A stretch of 64,000 bases of DNA from Persicitalea jodogahamensis (GTDB lineage Bacteria; Bacteroidota; Bacteroidia; Cytophagales; Spirosomataceae), in NCBI RefSeq assembly GCF_014651615.1, contig NZ_BMXF01000006.1, positions 186,001 through 250,000 on the forward strand, in the 5' to 3' direction. This document shows, piece by piece, positions 1 to 8,028 of this stretch. The notes below the pieces were generated by a model that ran no database searches, had not been told where the DNA came from, and was given only the letters and a program-made list of their open reading frames with translations. The translations under genes were made by a program, and so were the position numbers. Each line of letters starts with the position of its first letter. Positions within the stretch are counted from its first letter, which is position 1.

Positions 1-735
1 GCCCCCGCCGATCATATCATACTGAAAGAAGAAATTTTTCGCGACACCATCCGTGTGGCTTTGGGGGCCACTCACCTGAACGATGTTCTGGTAACACTGG
101 GCATTCAGCCCACCCGCCCCGATACGGGCTATGGGTACATCCAGTACATACCCGACAAGATGACGGTGAAAAAGGTGAAAACATTTACCGAAAAGCCGCA
201 TCTCGAACTGGCTGAGCAGTTTCTGGAAAGCGGGGAATTTGTGTGGAACGCGGGAATTTTTGTCTGGAATGTTCAGACATTGAAGAGGGCCGTCAAAAAA
301 TACCTTCCTGACATAGCGGAGCTTTTTGAGGAAGGTGAACCCCATTATTACACGCCCGACGAGATCCCTTTCATCAACAAAATATATTCTCATTGCGGCA
401 GCATTTCGATCGACAACGGTATCATGGAGAAAGCCGACAATGTTCACGTTGTATTGTCGAGTTTCGGCTGGTCAGATCTGGGTACCTGGAAGTCGCTGTA
501 CGAGATATCGGAGAAAGACGAGAATGAAAACGTTGTCGAAGGAACGGTTTTGCTGCACGGAACACGAGACTGCATCGTAAAGACCCCAAAAGACAAATTG
601 GTAGTTATCAACGGCCTGGAGGGCTTTATAGTAGCCGAGTATGACGGTGTGCTGTTGATCTGCCGTAAAGACGAGGAGCAGAAGGTAAAGGAATTGGTTG
701 CCGAGGCAAAGGATGTAGATGGGAAGTACGTTTAA
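1..735 (+). CDS. manC: Mannose-1-phosphate guanylyltransferase, C-terminal part (5' end outside window)
   Basis: The reading frame is open from the first base, so this is the 3' part of a longer gene. It reads ADHIILKEE, then F-EKP and a WNAGIFVWN block, the conserved order of GDP-mannose pyrophosphorylases. The enzyme joins mannose-1-phosphate and GTP to give GDP-mannose, a cytosolic precursor of extracellular polysaccharide and lipopolysaccharide sugars. The N-terminal nucleotide-binding GxGxRLWP region lies outside the window. The visible part ends about where short ManC forms end and shows no C-terminal phosphomannose isomerase domain. Polysaccharide genes recur at 43658-48920. The family call is firm; the exact in vivo sugar is inferred. 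Confidence 0.88.
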   Translation, partial: APADHIILKEEIFRDTIRVALGATHLNDVLVTLGIQPTRPDTGYGYIQYIPDKMTVKKVKTFTEKPHLELAEQFLESGEFVWNAGIFVWNVQTLKRAVKKYLPDIAELFEEGEPHYYTPDEIPFINKIYSHCGSISIDNGIMEKADNVHVVLSSFGWSDLGTWKSLYEISEKDENENVVEGTVLLHGTRDCIVKTPKDKLVVINGLEGFIVAEYDGVLLICRKDEEQKVKELVAEAKDVDGKYV

Positions 736-785
736 AAACGATTGTTCGGGTAGTTGAAAAAGGTGATTAGCCACGACCGTGCAAC

Positions 786-805
786 TACCGCTAGTGGTAT
801 TTTTT
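786..805 (+). terminator. Weak terminator candidate after manC
   Basis: A short stem (786-790 with 795-799, including one G-U pair) is followed by a run of six T. A larger inverted repeat (749-756 with 782-789) lies just before it. It would end manC transcription before the leu promoter. The stem is short, so confidence is low. Confidence 0.3.
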
Positions 806-816
806 CAGGGGAGGGG

Positions 817-847
817 GTTGCACATCTCGATTCTTCGTCTTACTTTG
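817..847 (+). promoter_or_regulatory. Bacteroidota-type promoter of the leu leader
   Basis: GTTG at 817-820 and TTACTTTG at 840-847, 19 bases apart, approximate the Bacteroidota promoter consensus TTTG-N19-TANNTTTG (seven of eight in the -7 box). Transcription would start near 853, about 40 bases before the leader peptide ATG. Confidence 0.45.
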
Positions 848-892
848 CGGAGGAAAATCGCAGTGAGCGAAATTTCGCCAACGTATAGATTC

Positions 893-946
893 ATGCAAAA
901 CAAACGAGCCAACCTATTGATCGACCTGCTGCTAATCGCTTTTTAG
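893..946 (+). CDS. Leucine-rich leader peptide of the leuA attenuator
   Basis: This 17-residue ORF reads MQNKRANLLIDLLLIAF and stops with TAG. Leu and Ile make up seven of eight residues at positions 8-15 (five Leu, two Ile), with one Asp. Such composition is the hallmark of amino-acid attenuator leaders. It sits 119 bases before the leuA start. It is followed at once by an antiterminator/terminator pair of hairpins. The peptide itself needs no function: the ribosome's speed over codons 914-937 would report the supply of charged Leu-tRNA and Ile-tRNA. It is read directly from the sequence; the regulatory role is inferred from the classical enterobacterial leu leader model. Confidence 0.8.
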   Translation: MQNKRANLLIDLLLIAF

Positions 947-951
947 CGAAT

Positions 952-1009
952 GGGAAAGGTTTGGTTTGGCATATCAGGAACCCTTTCTCCCACCAGAGGA
1001 AGGGTTTTT
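952..1009 (+). promoter_or_regulatory. Transcription attenuator: antiterminator and intrinsic terminator before leuA
   Basis: The terminator stem pairs 979-989 with 996-1006 (11 bp, one G-U), with a six-base loop and a T run at 1005-1009. A competing stem pairs 952-961 with 979-990, with single-base bulges, so both cannot form at once. A ribosome finishing at the leader stop (944-946) would cover the 952-961 arm and let the terminator form. A ribosome stalled on Leu codons (914-934) would leave that arm free to block the terminator. The geometry fits leucine-responsive attenuation of leuA. Confidence 0.8.
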
Positions 1010-1065
1010 AATTGATTAGAAAACACTATTTTCGTACTTCTTTATCTAAAAATTACCCCATACTA

Positions 1066-2220
1066 ATGAGTCAGCGAGTTTATATCTTCGATACCACCCT
1101 GCGCGACGGCGAACAAGTACCCGGCTGCCAATTGACTACGGAAGAGAAAGTTGTCGTAGCGAAACAGCTGGAGCTTTTGGGCGTGGATGTGATCGAGGCG
1201 GGTTTCCCTCTGTCCAGTCCGGGCGATTTCCAGTCGGTCGTCGAGATTTCCAAAGCAGTCCGTGAACCGACGATCTGTGCGTTGTCCCGCGCCGTGCGGG
1301 GCGACATCGACGTAGCCGCCGATGCCCTGAAATTTGCCCGGCGGGGCCGGATTCACACCGGAATCGGCTCATCTGACATTCATATACAGCACAAGTTCAA
1401 CACCACCCGCGAAAAAATCATTGAGCGGGCCATCGACGCCACCAAGTACGCCCGTAATCTGGTGGACGACGTTGAGTTTTACTGCGAAGACGCAGGCCGG
1501 GCCGATCTGGTTTTCCTGGCCCAACTCGTAGAAGCGGTCATTAAGGCGGGTGCTACGGTAGTGAATATTCCGGATACGACGGGCTATTGCCTGCCCGAAG
1601 AGTACGGTGAGAAAATTCGCTATATTTTTGAAAACGTGACGAATGTGCACAAGGCGACGATCTCGATTCATTGCCATAACGACCTCGGGCTGGCTACCGC
1701 CAATTCGCTGTCCGGCATTCGTGAAGGAGCACGACAGGTGGAAGTGACCATGAACGGCATCGGCGAACGCGCGGGCAACACTTCACTGGAAGAAGTGGTG
1801 ATGGCGCTGCAGGTACACAAGGAATTGGGCTTGACCACCGGTATCGACTCTACGAAAATTTATCCGACCAGCCAGCTGGTATCCAAAATGATGCGGATGC
1901 CCATCCAGGCTAATAAGGCTATTGTCGGCCGCAATGCCTTCGCGCATTCGTCGGGCATTCATCAGGACGGCTTTCTGAAGCATTCGCTCAACTACGAGAT
2001 CATGAATCCACACGACGTGGGTGTGGATAAATCAGATATTCTGCTGACTGCCCGCTCCGGTCGTCATGCTTTGAAGCACCGCATGGAATTATTGGGTTTC
2101 AACTACGAGCAAGACGCCCTGAACGAAGTGTACGATCGCTTTCTGGCAGTAGCTGATGTTAAAAAAGAAGTAAATGATAAAGATTTGGTAGAGCTGGCTC
2201 AAGCCTACGCCGCGGCCTGA
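1066..2220 (+). CDS. leuA: 2-isopropylmalate synthase, short form
   Basis: This enzyme condenses acetyl-CoA with 2-oxoisovalerate, the first committed step of leucine synthesis. The 384-residue protein opens with the HMGL-like TIM-barrel signature DTTLRDGEQ (residues 9-17; D14 is the metal/substrate residue). It carries the metal motif HCHND (H202, H204). It ends soon after the linker region, so the C-terminal leucine-feedback domain of about 500-residue LeuA forms is absent. ATG at 1066 is chosen because an in-frame TTG at 1012 lies just after the attenuator hairpin and would add 18 unconserved residues. With no feedback domain, attenuation may be the main leucine control. Citramalate or homocitrate synthase is the alternative; the leader argues for LeuA. 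Confidence 0.85.
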   Translation: MSQRVYIFDTTLRDGEQVPGCQLTTEEKVVVAKQLELLGVDVIEAGFPLSSPGDFQSVVEISKAVREPTICALSRAVRGDIDVAADALKFARRGRIHTGIGSSDIHIQHKFNTTREKIIERAIDATKYARNLVDDVEFYCEDAGRADLVFLAQLVEAVIKAGATVVNIPDTTGYCLPEEYGEKIRYIFENVTNVHKATISIHCHNDLGLATANSLSGIREGARQVEVTMNGIGERAGNTSLEEVVMALQVHKELGLTTGIDSTKIYPTSQLVSKMMRMPIQANKAIVGRNAFAHSSGIHQDGFLKHSLNYEIMNPHDVGVDKSDILLTARSGRHALKHRMELLGFNYEQDALNEVYDRFLAVADVKKEVNDKDLVELAQAYAAA

Positions 2221-2239
2221 TAGCAGCCGTCAGCTTTTG

Positions 2240-2270
2240 GCAAAAGGCCACCCCGGGATGCCCTTTTTGC
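2240..2270 (+). terminator. Probable terminator of leuA
   Basis: An imperfect stem (2240-2248 with 2260-2270, GCAAAAGGC against GCCCTTTTTGC) begins 20 bases after the leuA stop. The T run lies inside the second arm, so it is a moderate candidate. Confidence 0.4.
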
Positions 2271-2396
2271 TTGTTTGTGGAAAACATTTGTTGGCGAAAA
2301 AAGGTATTAAAGATAGACCGATTCTCAATGGAATTGTAGTTTCCGGCTTGTTAAATAAGCTGCCCATTGTCAACTTTCCACTATCAATCAATTGAA

Positions 2397-2870
2397 ATGG
2401 CTCAACCTAACCTGACATTAATAGACGCACTCCGCCGCACTGCAGCAAAGCTCCAAAAGGGGGCTCCCTACCAGTGGGGGCACATGGGAAGCTGTAACTG
2501 TGGCAACCTCGCGCAGGAGCTTACCACGCTTACCAAAGCTGAAATTCATGAACATGCTCTGGCTGTCGGCCGTGGCGACTGGCAGGAACAGTTGAACGAC
2601 TATTGCCCTACCAGCGGTCTGCCAATGGATTTGCTTATCGCTGATATGCTCGAAGCCGGACTTACTTCCAGCGATTTGCAACATCTGGAAAGGCTGACCG
2701 ATCGCCGGATCTTGGAGCGCCTGCCTAGGGAGAAGCGGTACCTCCGGCATAATTTCCGTGATGATGTGATACTATACATCAATGCCTGGGCCGATTTGCT
2801 GGAAGAACAACTTCTGAATAAAATCAAACTACCCAACCTGGAAGAGATTGAAGAAGGGGTACTTGCCTGA
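2397..2870 (+). CDS. Conserved-looking cytosolic protein of unknown function
   Basis: I do not recognise this 157-residue protein. It has no signal peptide or membrane segment and is rich in charged and helical stretches. It contains a Cys-containing block (GSCNCGNLAQ, about residues 31-40) and a second one (DYCPTSG, about 63-69), possibly structural or metal-binding. The start is set at ATG 2397 (MAQPNLTLIDALRRT); an in-frame TTG ten codons upstream is less likely. It is monocistronic: 176 bases separate it from leuA and a strong hairpin follows. Codon use resembles the neighbours, so it looks like a true gene. Confidence 0.7.
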   Translation: MAQPNLTLIDALRRTAAKLQKGAPYQWGHMGSCNCGNLAQELTTLTKAEIHEHALAVGRGDWQEQLNDYCPTSGLPMDLLIADMLEAGLTSSDLQHLERLTDRRILERLPREKRYLRHNFRDDVILYINAWADLLEEQLLNKIKLPNLEEIEEGVLA

Positions 2871-2900
2871 TGGGGTGAGGTGTAATTTATCAAGGCATAA

Positions 2901-2939
2901 AAAAAGTACCCCGGCTCTACCTGAGCCGGGGTACTTTTT
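2901..2939. terminator. Strong bidirectional terminator
   Basis: A perfect 16-bp stem (2901-2916 with 2924-2939) with A run and T run at its ends lies between two convergent genes, so it can stop transcription from both sides. Confidence 0.9.
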
Positions 2940-2953
2940 GTTTACTGCGCCAA

Positions 2954-4426
2954 TTATCTACCCAGCGTTTTTATCATCATTCCCCGCGTTACGGGATCTT
3001 TCAAATCCATTCCGTTCAGGATCTCCAATTCTTTCATTTTATCGCTTGGCATTTTATAAGCTTCCAGAGCACTCTGCAAAGTACCGTCGCGCTGTACGCT
3101 TTTTATCTGAATGCGCTCGGGTTGCCGGTTGAGCTTGTCGCGGTCGGTAAGCGTACGGAAACCCTCGGCCACCTGCTTGAAATCAGCTGCGTACTTGTCG
3201 AAATCGGCGACATAGCTCATACCGTGGATAGCATAAATATTGCCGGCATACTGGATAAACCAGGTAGCTACCTGCACCGTGTTCTGGGCCGTTTGTTGTT
3301 GCTGAGGCTGGCCTTGCTGTTGTTGCTGAGGAGCCTGCCGCGACACTACGACCAGGGCCGGATTGCCATTTATTGTTGCTTTCTGGCTGTCTTTCGCTTC
3401 CAGACCCATACCCTGCAAAGTGGCCTGCGCGGCTTCTTCCAGTGAATTTCCCTGCGCCAACGTAAAAATCATGACTGCCTTGCCGTTCTTTGGAGCCATC
3501 TGAAACTGCGTGGGTGAGTTCTGATGCTGCCAGTTGCGTGGTACCGGAAACTGAAATTTCAGGACAGGGTGATAAAACATATCGTTTTCCACGAAGCCCT
3601 GCTTGGGGTCTTCGCCGTAGATGATCCCGTCGATGCGCTTGAGATACTCGTTGCGGTCTACCTCATAGGTACCAGGATTCTCCTGCTGGTACTTGGTAGC
3701 CAGGGCATCCACTTTCTTTTGACGATTGCCCGGATCGGGGTGCGTAGACTGGAAGGTGGGAATAATCTGGCCGCTGGCATCACTTAGTTTTTTTAAAGTA
3801 CCAAAGAAATCGGCCATTTCGTGAGCGTCATAGCCGATTTTGCTGGAATACCCAACGCCAATCTCATCCGATTCGGTTTCGTGGGCACGGCTGTAGCTAA
3901 GCATAAGGGACCCAACGCCCGCCTGAATTACTTCGCCCATTTCGGGCAGGGCAATCGTACCCGCAATCGCACCCAACTGGCCGAGCAATTGGCTGGTCTG
4001 CTGTCGGGCCGAGTGGCGGGCGGTGATGTGACCGATTTCGTGGCCCAGCACCCCGGCGAATTCGGCTTCGTTGTTAAAATGCGCCATAATACCGCGCGTA
4101 AAATAGACATAACCTCCTGGTACTGCGAAGGCATTCACCACAGGTGAATCTACCACAAAGAACTGGTAGGGTAGGTCGGGGCGGTGCGAAATGGCAGCCA
4201 TCGCTTTACCTTTTTGGTTGATAAATGCCTGCAGGCCCTGATCTTCATAGAGACCCATCGAGGCTACTACCGATGGGTGCGACTCTTTGCCCAGCGCGAT
4301 TTCCTGCTCTTTGGACATCAGGATAAGTTCACGTTTGCCCGTCACAGGGTTGCGGGAGCAACCGTAAAACGAGGAGATTCCTACAATCAGGAACAGGTAA
4401 GAAACAACTTTACGCATTTTCATCAT
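2954..4426 (-). CDS. M48-family metalloprotease lipoprotein (BepA/YfgC-like)
   Basis: This is a zinc protease likely acting in the periplasm on outer-membrane or misfolded proteins. The 490-residue protein begins with a lipoprotein signal ending at Cys23 (SSFYGC). The zinc motif HEIGH is at residues 129-133, and the third-ligand region SRAHETESD follows at about 179-187. This is the M48 arrangement of the E. coli BepA and LoiP relatives. A Gln-rich linker near residue 375 (QQQQQGQPQQQQ) separates the protease from a C-terminal domain. BepA's TPR repeats are not obvious. It is monocistronic and convergent with the gene at 2397. Substrate and partners are unknown. Confidence 0.85.
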   Translation of the reverse strand: MMKMRKVVSYLFLIVGISSFYGCSRNPVTGKRELILMSKEQEIALGKESHPSVVASMGLYEDQGLQAFINQKGKAMAAISHRPDLPYQFFVVDSPVVNAFAVPGGYVYFTRGIMAHFNNEAEFAGVLGHEIGHITARHSARQQTSQLLGQLGAIAGTIALPEMGEVIQAGVGSLMLSYSRAHETESDEIGVGYSSKIGYDAHEMADFFGTLKKLSDASGQIIPTFQSTHPDPGNRQKKVDALATKYQQENPGTYEVDRNEYLKRIDGIIYGEDPKQGFVENDMFYHPVLKFQFPVPRNWQHQNSPTQFQMAPKNGKAVMIFTLAQGNSLEEAAQATLQGMGLEAKDSQKATINGNPALVVVSRQAPQQQQQGQPQQQQTAQNTVQVATWFIQYAGNIYAIHGMSYVADFDKYAADFKQVAEGFRTLTDRDKLNRQPERIQIKSVQRDGTLQSALEAYKMPSDKMKELEILNGMDLKDPVTRGMMIKTLGR

Positions 4427-4550
4427 GATTTTTTCGGGGTTTGAGTAAACAACTTGGGGGCGGGTTTAATTAACGGGCATTCATAAACGTCGCGACTTTT
4501 CTACGAAATAATTGTGCCATGTATATTTCTCAGCACAAAAAAATTTCAGT

Positions 4551-5045
4551 TCAAACGGTTGAGCCATCATTTTCAAGTACCTCCAAAAGCTCATACAAAA
4601 CGTCGATCACCTCCTCCATGCGTTCTTCCCCTACCACCTCGTTCATGCGGGCACGAACGGTGTTCATTACCTCATTGAGGTCCACGAAGAGCTCTTTACC
4701 GCGTTCGTCCAGAAAAATTACGCTCGAGCGGGCATCGCTCTCGTGGGGTTGGGTAGTGATATAGCCATTTTCCTCGAGTTCTTTCACCACCTTGCTCATC
4801 GCCTGCTTGCTGATACCAGCCTTTTTTGCCAATTCGGTATTTGTGATCCCCTCTTCCGTCAAATTAGCCAGCAGAGCCAGAGACCCCATCTTGAAATCTC
4901 CGTAGCCTCGTGCCGCCATCAACGGTTCCATGTTACGATCCAGGTAACGTTTCAGCCGCCACGACAACCTTCCTAATGAGCGACGGCGGATGGAATGAAA
5001 GCGCTCAAAATCGAATTTCTCAATTTTATTTTTTGTGATTTTCAT
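4551..5045 (-). CDS. MarR-family transcriptional regulator
   Basis: This 164-residue winged-helix protein is the probable repressor of the divergent efflux operon. The core LANLTEEGITNTELAKKAGISKQAMSKVVKELEENGYI is a MarR DNA-recognition region, followed by a basic wing (ESDARSSVIFL). The start is taken at ATG 5045 (MKITKNKIEKF); a TTG seven codons upstream is less likely. It is divergently placed from the pump genes with a 210-base gap holding three palindromes. A -7 box for it (5076-5083) lies next to the first palindrome, so autoregulation is likely. MarR proteins of this type commonly release DNA on binding phenolic or drug ligands; the ligand here is unknown. Confidence 0.88.
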   Translation of the reverse strand: MKITKNKIEKFDFERFHSIRRRSLGRLSWRLKRYLDRNMEPLMAARGYGDFKMGSLALLANLTEEGITNTELAKKAGISKQAMSKVVKELEENGYITTQPHESDARSSVIFLDERGKELFVDLNEVMNTVRARMNEVVGEERMEEVIDVLYELLEVLENDGSTV

Positions 5046-5075
5046 GGTTAAAATGCTAGTAATCAAATTTTAATA

Positions 5076-5083
5076 CAAATTTA
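5076..5083 (-). promoter_or_regulatory. -7 box of the marR gene
   Basis: On the minus strand this reads TAAATTTG, a perfect TANNTTTG match, 31 bases before the marR ATG and 13 bases from the nearest operator. No clear -33 TTTG is visible. Confidence 0.45.
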
Positions 5084-5095
5084 ATCCTGAAAATG

Positions 5096-5166
5096 GTCAA
5101 CTGAATTGACTTTTATGGTCAACCTAGTTTACCTTTGTGGATGCAAAGTTAGTCAACCTAGTTTAC
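5096..5166. promoter_or_regulatory. Three MarR-type operators between marR and the efflux operon
   Basis: Three 15-base palindromes share the half site GTCAA: 5096-5110 (GTCAACTGAATTGAC, perfect five-base arms), and 5118-5132 and 5152-5166 (both exactly GTCAACCTAGTTTAC, arms matching five of six). Start-to-start distances are 22 and 34 bases, about two and three helical turns, so bound dimers would face the same side of the DNA. The middle site overlaps the efflux -7 box at 5130-5137. They are best explained as binding sites of the adjacent MarR protein. Confidence 0.75.
5106..5137 (+). promoter_or_regulatory. Promoter of the efflux operon
   Basis: A perfect -7 box TACCTTTG lies at 5130-5137, with TTG at 5106-5108 as a -33 candidate 21 bases upstream. 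The -7 box overlaps the middle MarR palindrome and the -33 lies in the first, a layout suited to repression. Confidence 0.6.
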
Positions 5167-5255
5167 TTTATATAACGAGCGAAAAGGGAAAACAAACACT
5201 GAAACGGATTTTACCAGATAATTAACCTGACCTACTTACCCATAACTATATAAGC

Positions 5256-6302
5256 ATGACAACCACGAAAATTAACCCTATCAAGAAATTTGCCCCCCGT
5301 ATCGTCATCGGTATTGTTTTGCTGTGCGGTGCCCTGTATGGCTTCCGGTCCTATCGCTACAATCAGACGATAGAGTCTACGGACAATGCCCAGATTGATG
5401 GCAGCACGGCCCCGGTACTGGCCCGCGTGGCGGGTTATGTAAAAACGCTGAACGTGACTGACTACCAGCAAGTCAAAGCTGGGGAGCCGCTTCTTGAAAT
5501 CGATCCCGCCGAGTACGGACTGGCTGTAGCGCAGGCGGAAGCCGATTACGCTCAGTCGATGGCTGACCTTGAAACGGCTAGAGCCAGCCTGCTCAACTCA
5601 CGCGAATCGGTTAAAGTAGCCCGCGCCAACGTGGATGTGCAGGCTAGTCGCCAAACCAAGGCGCAGAGCGATTTGCAACGCGACCAGAATCTGTTCACGG
5701 GTGGCTCGATCACCAAGCGCTCGCTGGAAGATTCCAAATCGGCCAACGAAATTCAAAACCGTCAACTCACCGCCCTGCAAGCGCAGGCTACCCAGGCCAA
5801 AGTTGCAGAAAACACTGCAGAAGCCAACATCCGCAAAATGGAAGCGGTACTAAAGGTGAAGCAAGCTGCTCTTGATCAGGCCAAACTACGCAATTCATAT
5901 ACCGAAATCACCGCGCCGATCAATGGCAAGACTGGCCGAACCAATAATGTGTCGGTGGGACAGTACGTGCAACCCGGACAGACGCTCTTTACGATCGTGA
6001 ACGGGAACAATATCTGGGTGACGGCCAATTTCAAGGAGACGCAGTTGACCCATATCCGCGTCGGGCAGCCCGTCGAAGTGAAGGTAGATGCTTTTCCTGA
6101 CCTGGAAATCAGGGGCAAAGTGGCCGAGATATCAGAAGCTACCGGGGCGAAATTCTCACTACTACCCCCCGACAACGCCTCCGGCAATTTCGTGAAAGTA
6201 ACGCAGCGGATTCCCGTAAAGATTGAAATCGAAAATAGCGATCAGTTCAAGGACCGCCTGCGGGTGGGCATGAGCGTGGAGGCCGTGGTGAAGATCAATT
6301 AA
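5256..6302 (+). CDS. HlyD-family periplasmic adaptor (EmrA-like)
   Basis: This is the adaptor subunit of a tripartite efflux pump, bridging the inner-membrane transporter and the outer-membrane channel. The 348-residue protein has one N-terminal membrane anchor (about residues 14-30), then a biotinyl-lipoyl half (STAPVLARVAGYV), a long coiled-coil hairpin (about 95-205), the second lipoyl half (ITAPINGKTGRT) and a beta-barrel (FKETQLTHIRVGQPVEV). This order is typical of EmrA. It is first in a three-gene plus-strand operon, 25 bases before the EmrB-like gene. Confidence 0.9.
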   Translation: MTTTKINPIKKFAPRIVIGIVLLCGALYGFRSYRYNQTIESTDNAQIDGSTAPVLARVAGYVKTLNVTDYQQVKAGEPLLEIDPAEYGLAVAQAEADYAQSMADLETARASLLNSRESVKVARANVDVQASRQTKAQSDLQRDQNLFTGGSITKRSLEDSKSANEIQNRQLTALQAQATQAKVAENTAEANIRKMEAVLKVKQAALDQAKLRNSYTEITAPINGKTGRTNNVSVGQYVQPGQTLFTIVNGNNIWVTANFKETQLTHIRVGQPVEVKVDAFPDLEIRGKVAEISEATGAKFSLLPPDNASGNFVKVTQRIPVKIEIENSDQFKDRLRVGMSVEAVVKIN

Positions 6303-6327
6303 GAGTAAGACCTGGATTATTAGCAAA

Positions 6328-7935
6328 ATGAGCAATCCACAAACACTTCACGCGACGCCCACCGGTTCCAAACAGGCGATTATCGTAATCACGGTGATTC
6401 TGGCTTCGGTCATGGAACTCATCGATACGACCATCGTCAACGTAGCCTTGAATGAGATGGCCGGGTCGCTGGGTGCGACGATCGAGGACGTGGCCTGGGT
6501 TATTACATCCTACGCCATCGCCAACGTTATTATCATCCCGATGACGGGATTTCTGGGCGAGTACTTTGGTCGTAAAAACTACTACCTCACCTCAATTGTT
6601 ATCTTCACGATCGCGTCCTATTTCTGCGGTACCTCGGGCGACTTGCCAACGCTGGTGTTCTGGCGCTTCATTCAGGGCATTGGAGGCGGTGCGCTTCTGT
6701 CTACCTCGCAAAGCCTGCTTTTTGATGCCTTTCCGCCGCAGAAGCGCGGCGTGGCTTCGGGCTTATTTGGTATGGGCATCATCCTGGGGCCCACGCTCGG
6801 CCCTTACGTCGGAGGGCTGATCATTGACAACTACCACTGGTCGGCGATCTTTTTTGTCAATATTCCCATCGGGATTCTGGCGGCGGCATCTACCTACCTG
6901 TATATAGACCAAAGGGCAGGTGAAGGCAAGAGAAAAGCACAAATTAAAATCGATTACCTCGGGATTCTGCTATTGATGGTAGGCGTGGGTTCATTGCAAT
7001 TCGTGTTGGAAAAAGGCGAGTCCGAGGACTGGTTCGACTCCAGAATGATCATTGGCTTTGTCGCGGCGGCGGTCGTCGGCATCATAGGCTTCATCTGGCG
7101 CGAACTTACTACTGACCAGCCCGTGGTGAACATCCGGGTGATGAAAGACCGGACACTAGCCCTGACGACGATTTTGAGCTTTGTTGCGGGCATCGGTCTG
7201 TTCACGTCGGTATTCGTGTATCCGGTTCTGGTACAGCGTATCAGCGGCTATACTGCCACCATGACGGGTCTTTCGCTCCTCTGGCCGACGATGGCCGGAG
7301 TCATCCTGATGCCTATCCTGGGAAAGCGATTATCGGCGGGCGCCTCGCCTTTGCCGTTCATTACCATTGGCATGATCCTGATGATCGTCTTCGGCTTCGA
7401 GGCCGGTAACTTCACCGCCGACGCCAGCCAGTGGCAATGGTTTCCGGTGCAGCTGCTTAGGGTGGCGGGAATTTCAATGCTCCAATTGCCCCTGATCAAC
7501 CAGGCGGTGGCTGGACTGTCTCCGAAGGACTACCCGGCGGGAATCGCCATCAATAATATGATCCGACAGCTTGGCGGGGCATTCGGTATCGCGTTGGCCA
7601 ATAATTTCGTAGTGCAGCGCTACGCCCAGCACCGCTCCGATCTTATGGTTAATATGGATCCGGCCAACCCGCTGTTCGTCGACCGCCTCGAAACACTCAA
7701 ACGGGGCATGATGTCGGTTTCGGGTGATGCGGTTCAGGCCACGGCGCAGGCATACCGCCAACTTGGGCTGATGGTGGACAAGCAATCTTATTTACTGGCT
7801 TACCTGGATACCTTCCGCATTGTGTCGATTTTCTTTATCGCCATCATGCCACTCTTATTTTTTATGCGTACCAAAAAGAAAACCGCCGAAGAGGCCGCCG
7901 CGCAGGCGAAGATGGCGGCGGAGGCAGCCCACTGA
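6328..7935 (+). CDS. DHA2-family MFS drug transporter (EmrB-like)
   Basis: This is a proton-driven inner-membrane exporter of about 14 helices and 535 residues, the size of EmrB/QacA-type transporters. The early block VMELIDTTIVNVALNEMAGSLGAT is the typical DHA2 first helix (motif D1), and GFLGEYFGRKNYY matches MFS motif A. The GIILGPTLGPYVGG stretch is antiporter motif C. The C-terminus is Lys/Ala-rich and cytosolic. With the adaptor upstream and a TolC-like channel downstream it forms a complete pump spanning both membranes. The substrate is unknown; hydrophobic drugs or detergents are usual for EmrAB. Confidence 0.9.
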   Translation: MSNPQTLHATPTGSKQAIIVITVILASVMELIDTTIVNVALNEMAGSLGATIEDVAWVITSYAIANVIIIPMTGFLGEYFGRKNYYLTSIVIFTIASYFCGTSGDLPTLVFWRFIQGIGGGALLSTSQSLLFDAFPPQKRGVASGLFGMGIILGPTLGPYVGGLIIDNYHWSAIFFVNIPIGILAAASTYLYIDQRAGEGKRKAQIKIDYLGILLLMVGVGSLQFVLEKGESEDWFDSRMIIGFVAAAVVGIIGFIWRELTTDQPVVNIRVMKDRTLALTTILSFVAGIGLFTSVFVYPVLVQRISGYTATMTGLSLLWPTMAGVILMPILGKRLSAGASPLPFITIGMILMIVFGFEAGNFTADASQWQWFPVQLLRVAGISMLQLPLINQAVAGLSPKDYPAGIAINNMIRQLGGAFGIALANNFVVQRYAQHRSDLMVNMDPANPLFVDRLETLKRGMMSVSGDAVQATAQAYRQLGLMVDKQSYLLAYLDTFRIVSIFFIAIMPLLFFMRTKKKTAEEAAAQAKMAAEAAH

Positions 7936-8028
7936 TTTTGGGTTACCGGTTTAAAGGTCAAAGATTTCTACAATCTGAGAAACTCCGCAGAAAATCTATC
8001 TAAAAACTTGAAAATCAAGAAATAAAAT

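Noticed and set aside
1012-1065. TTG start of leuA at 1012
   Set aside because: It begins three bases after the attenuator T run and adds 18 residues unlike the LeuA family. ATG 1066 directly precedes the conserved N-terminus.
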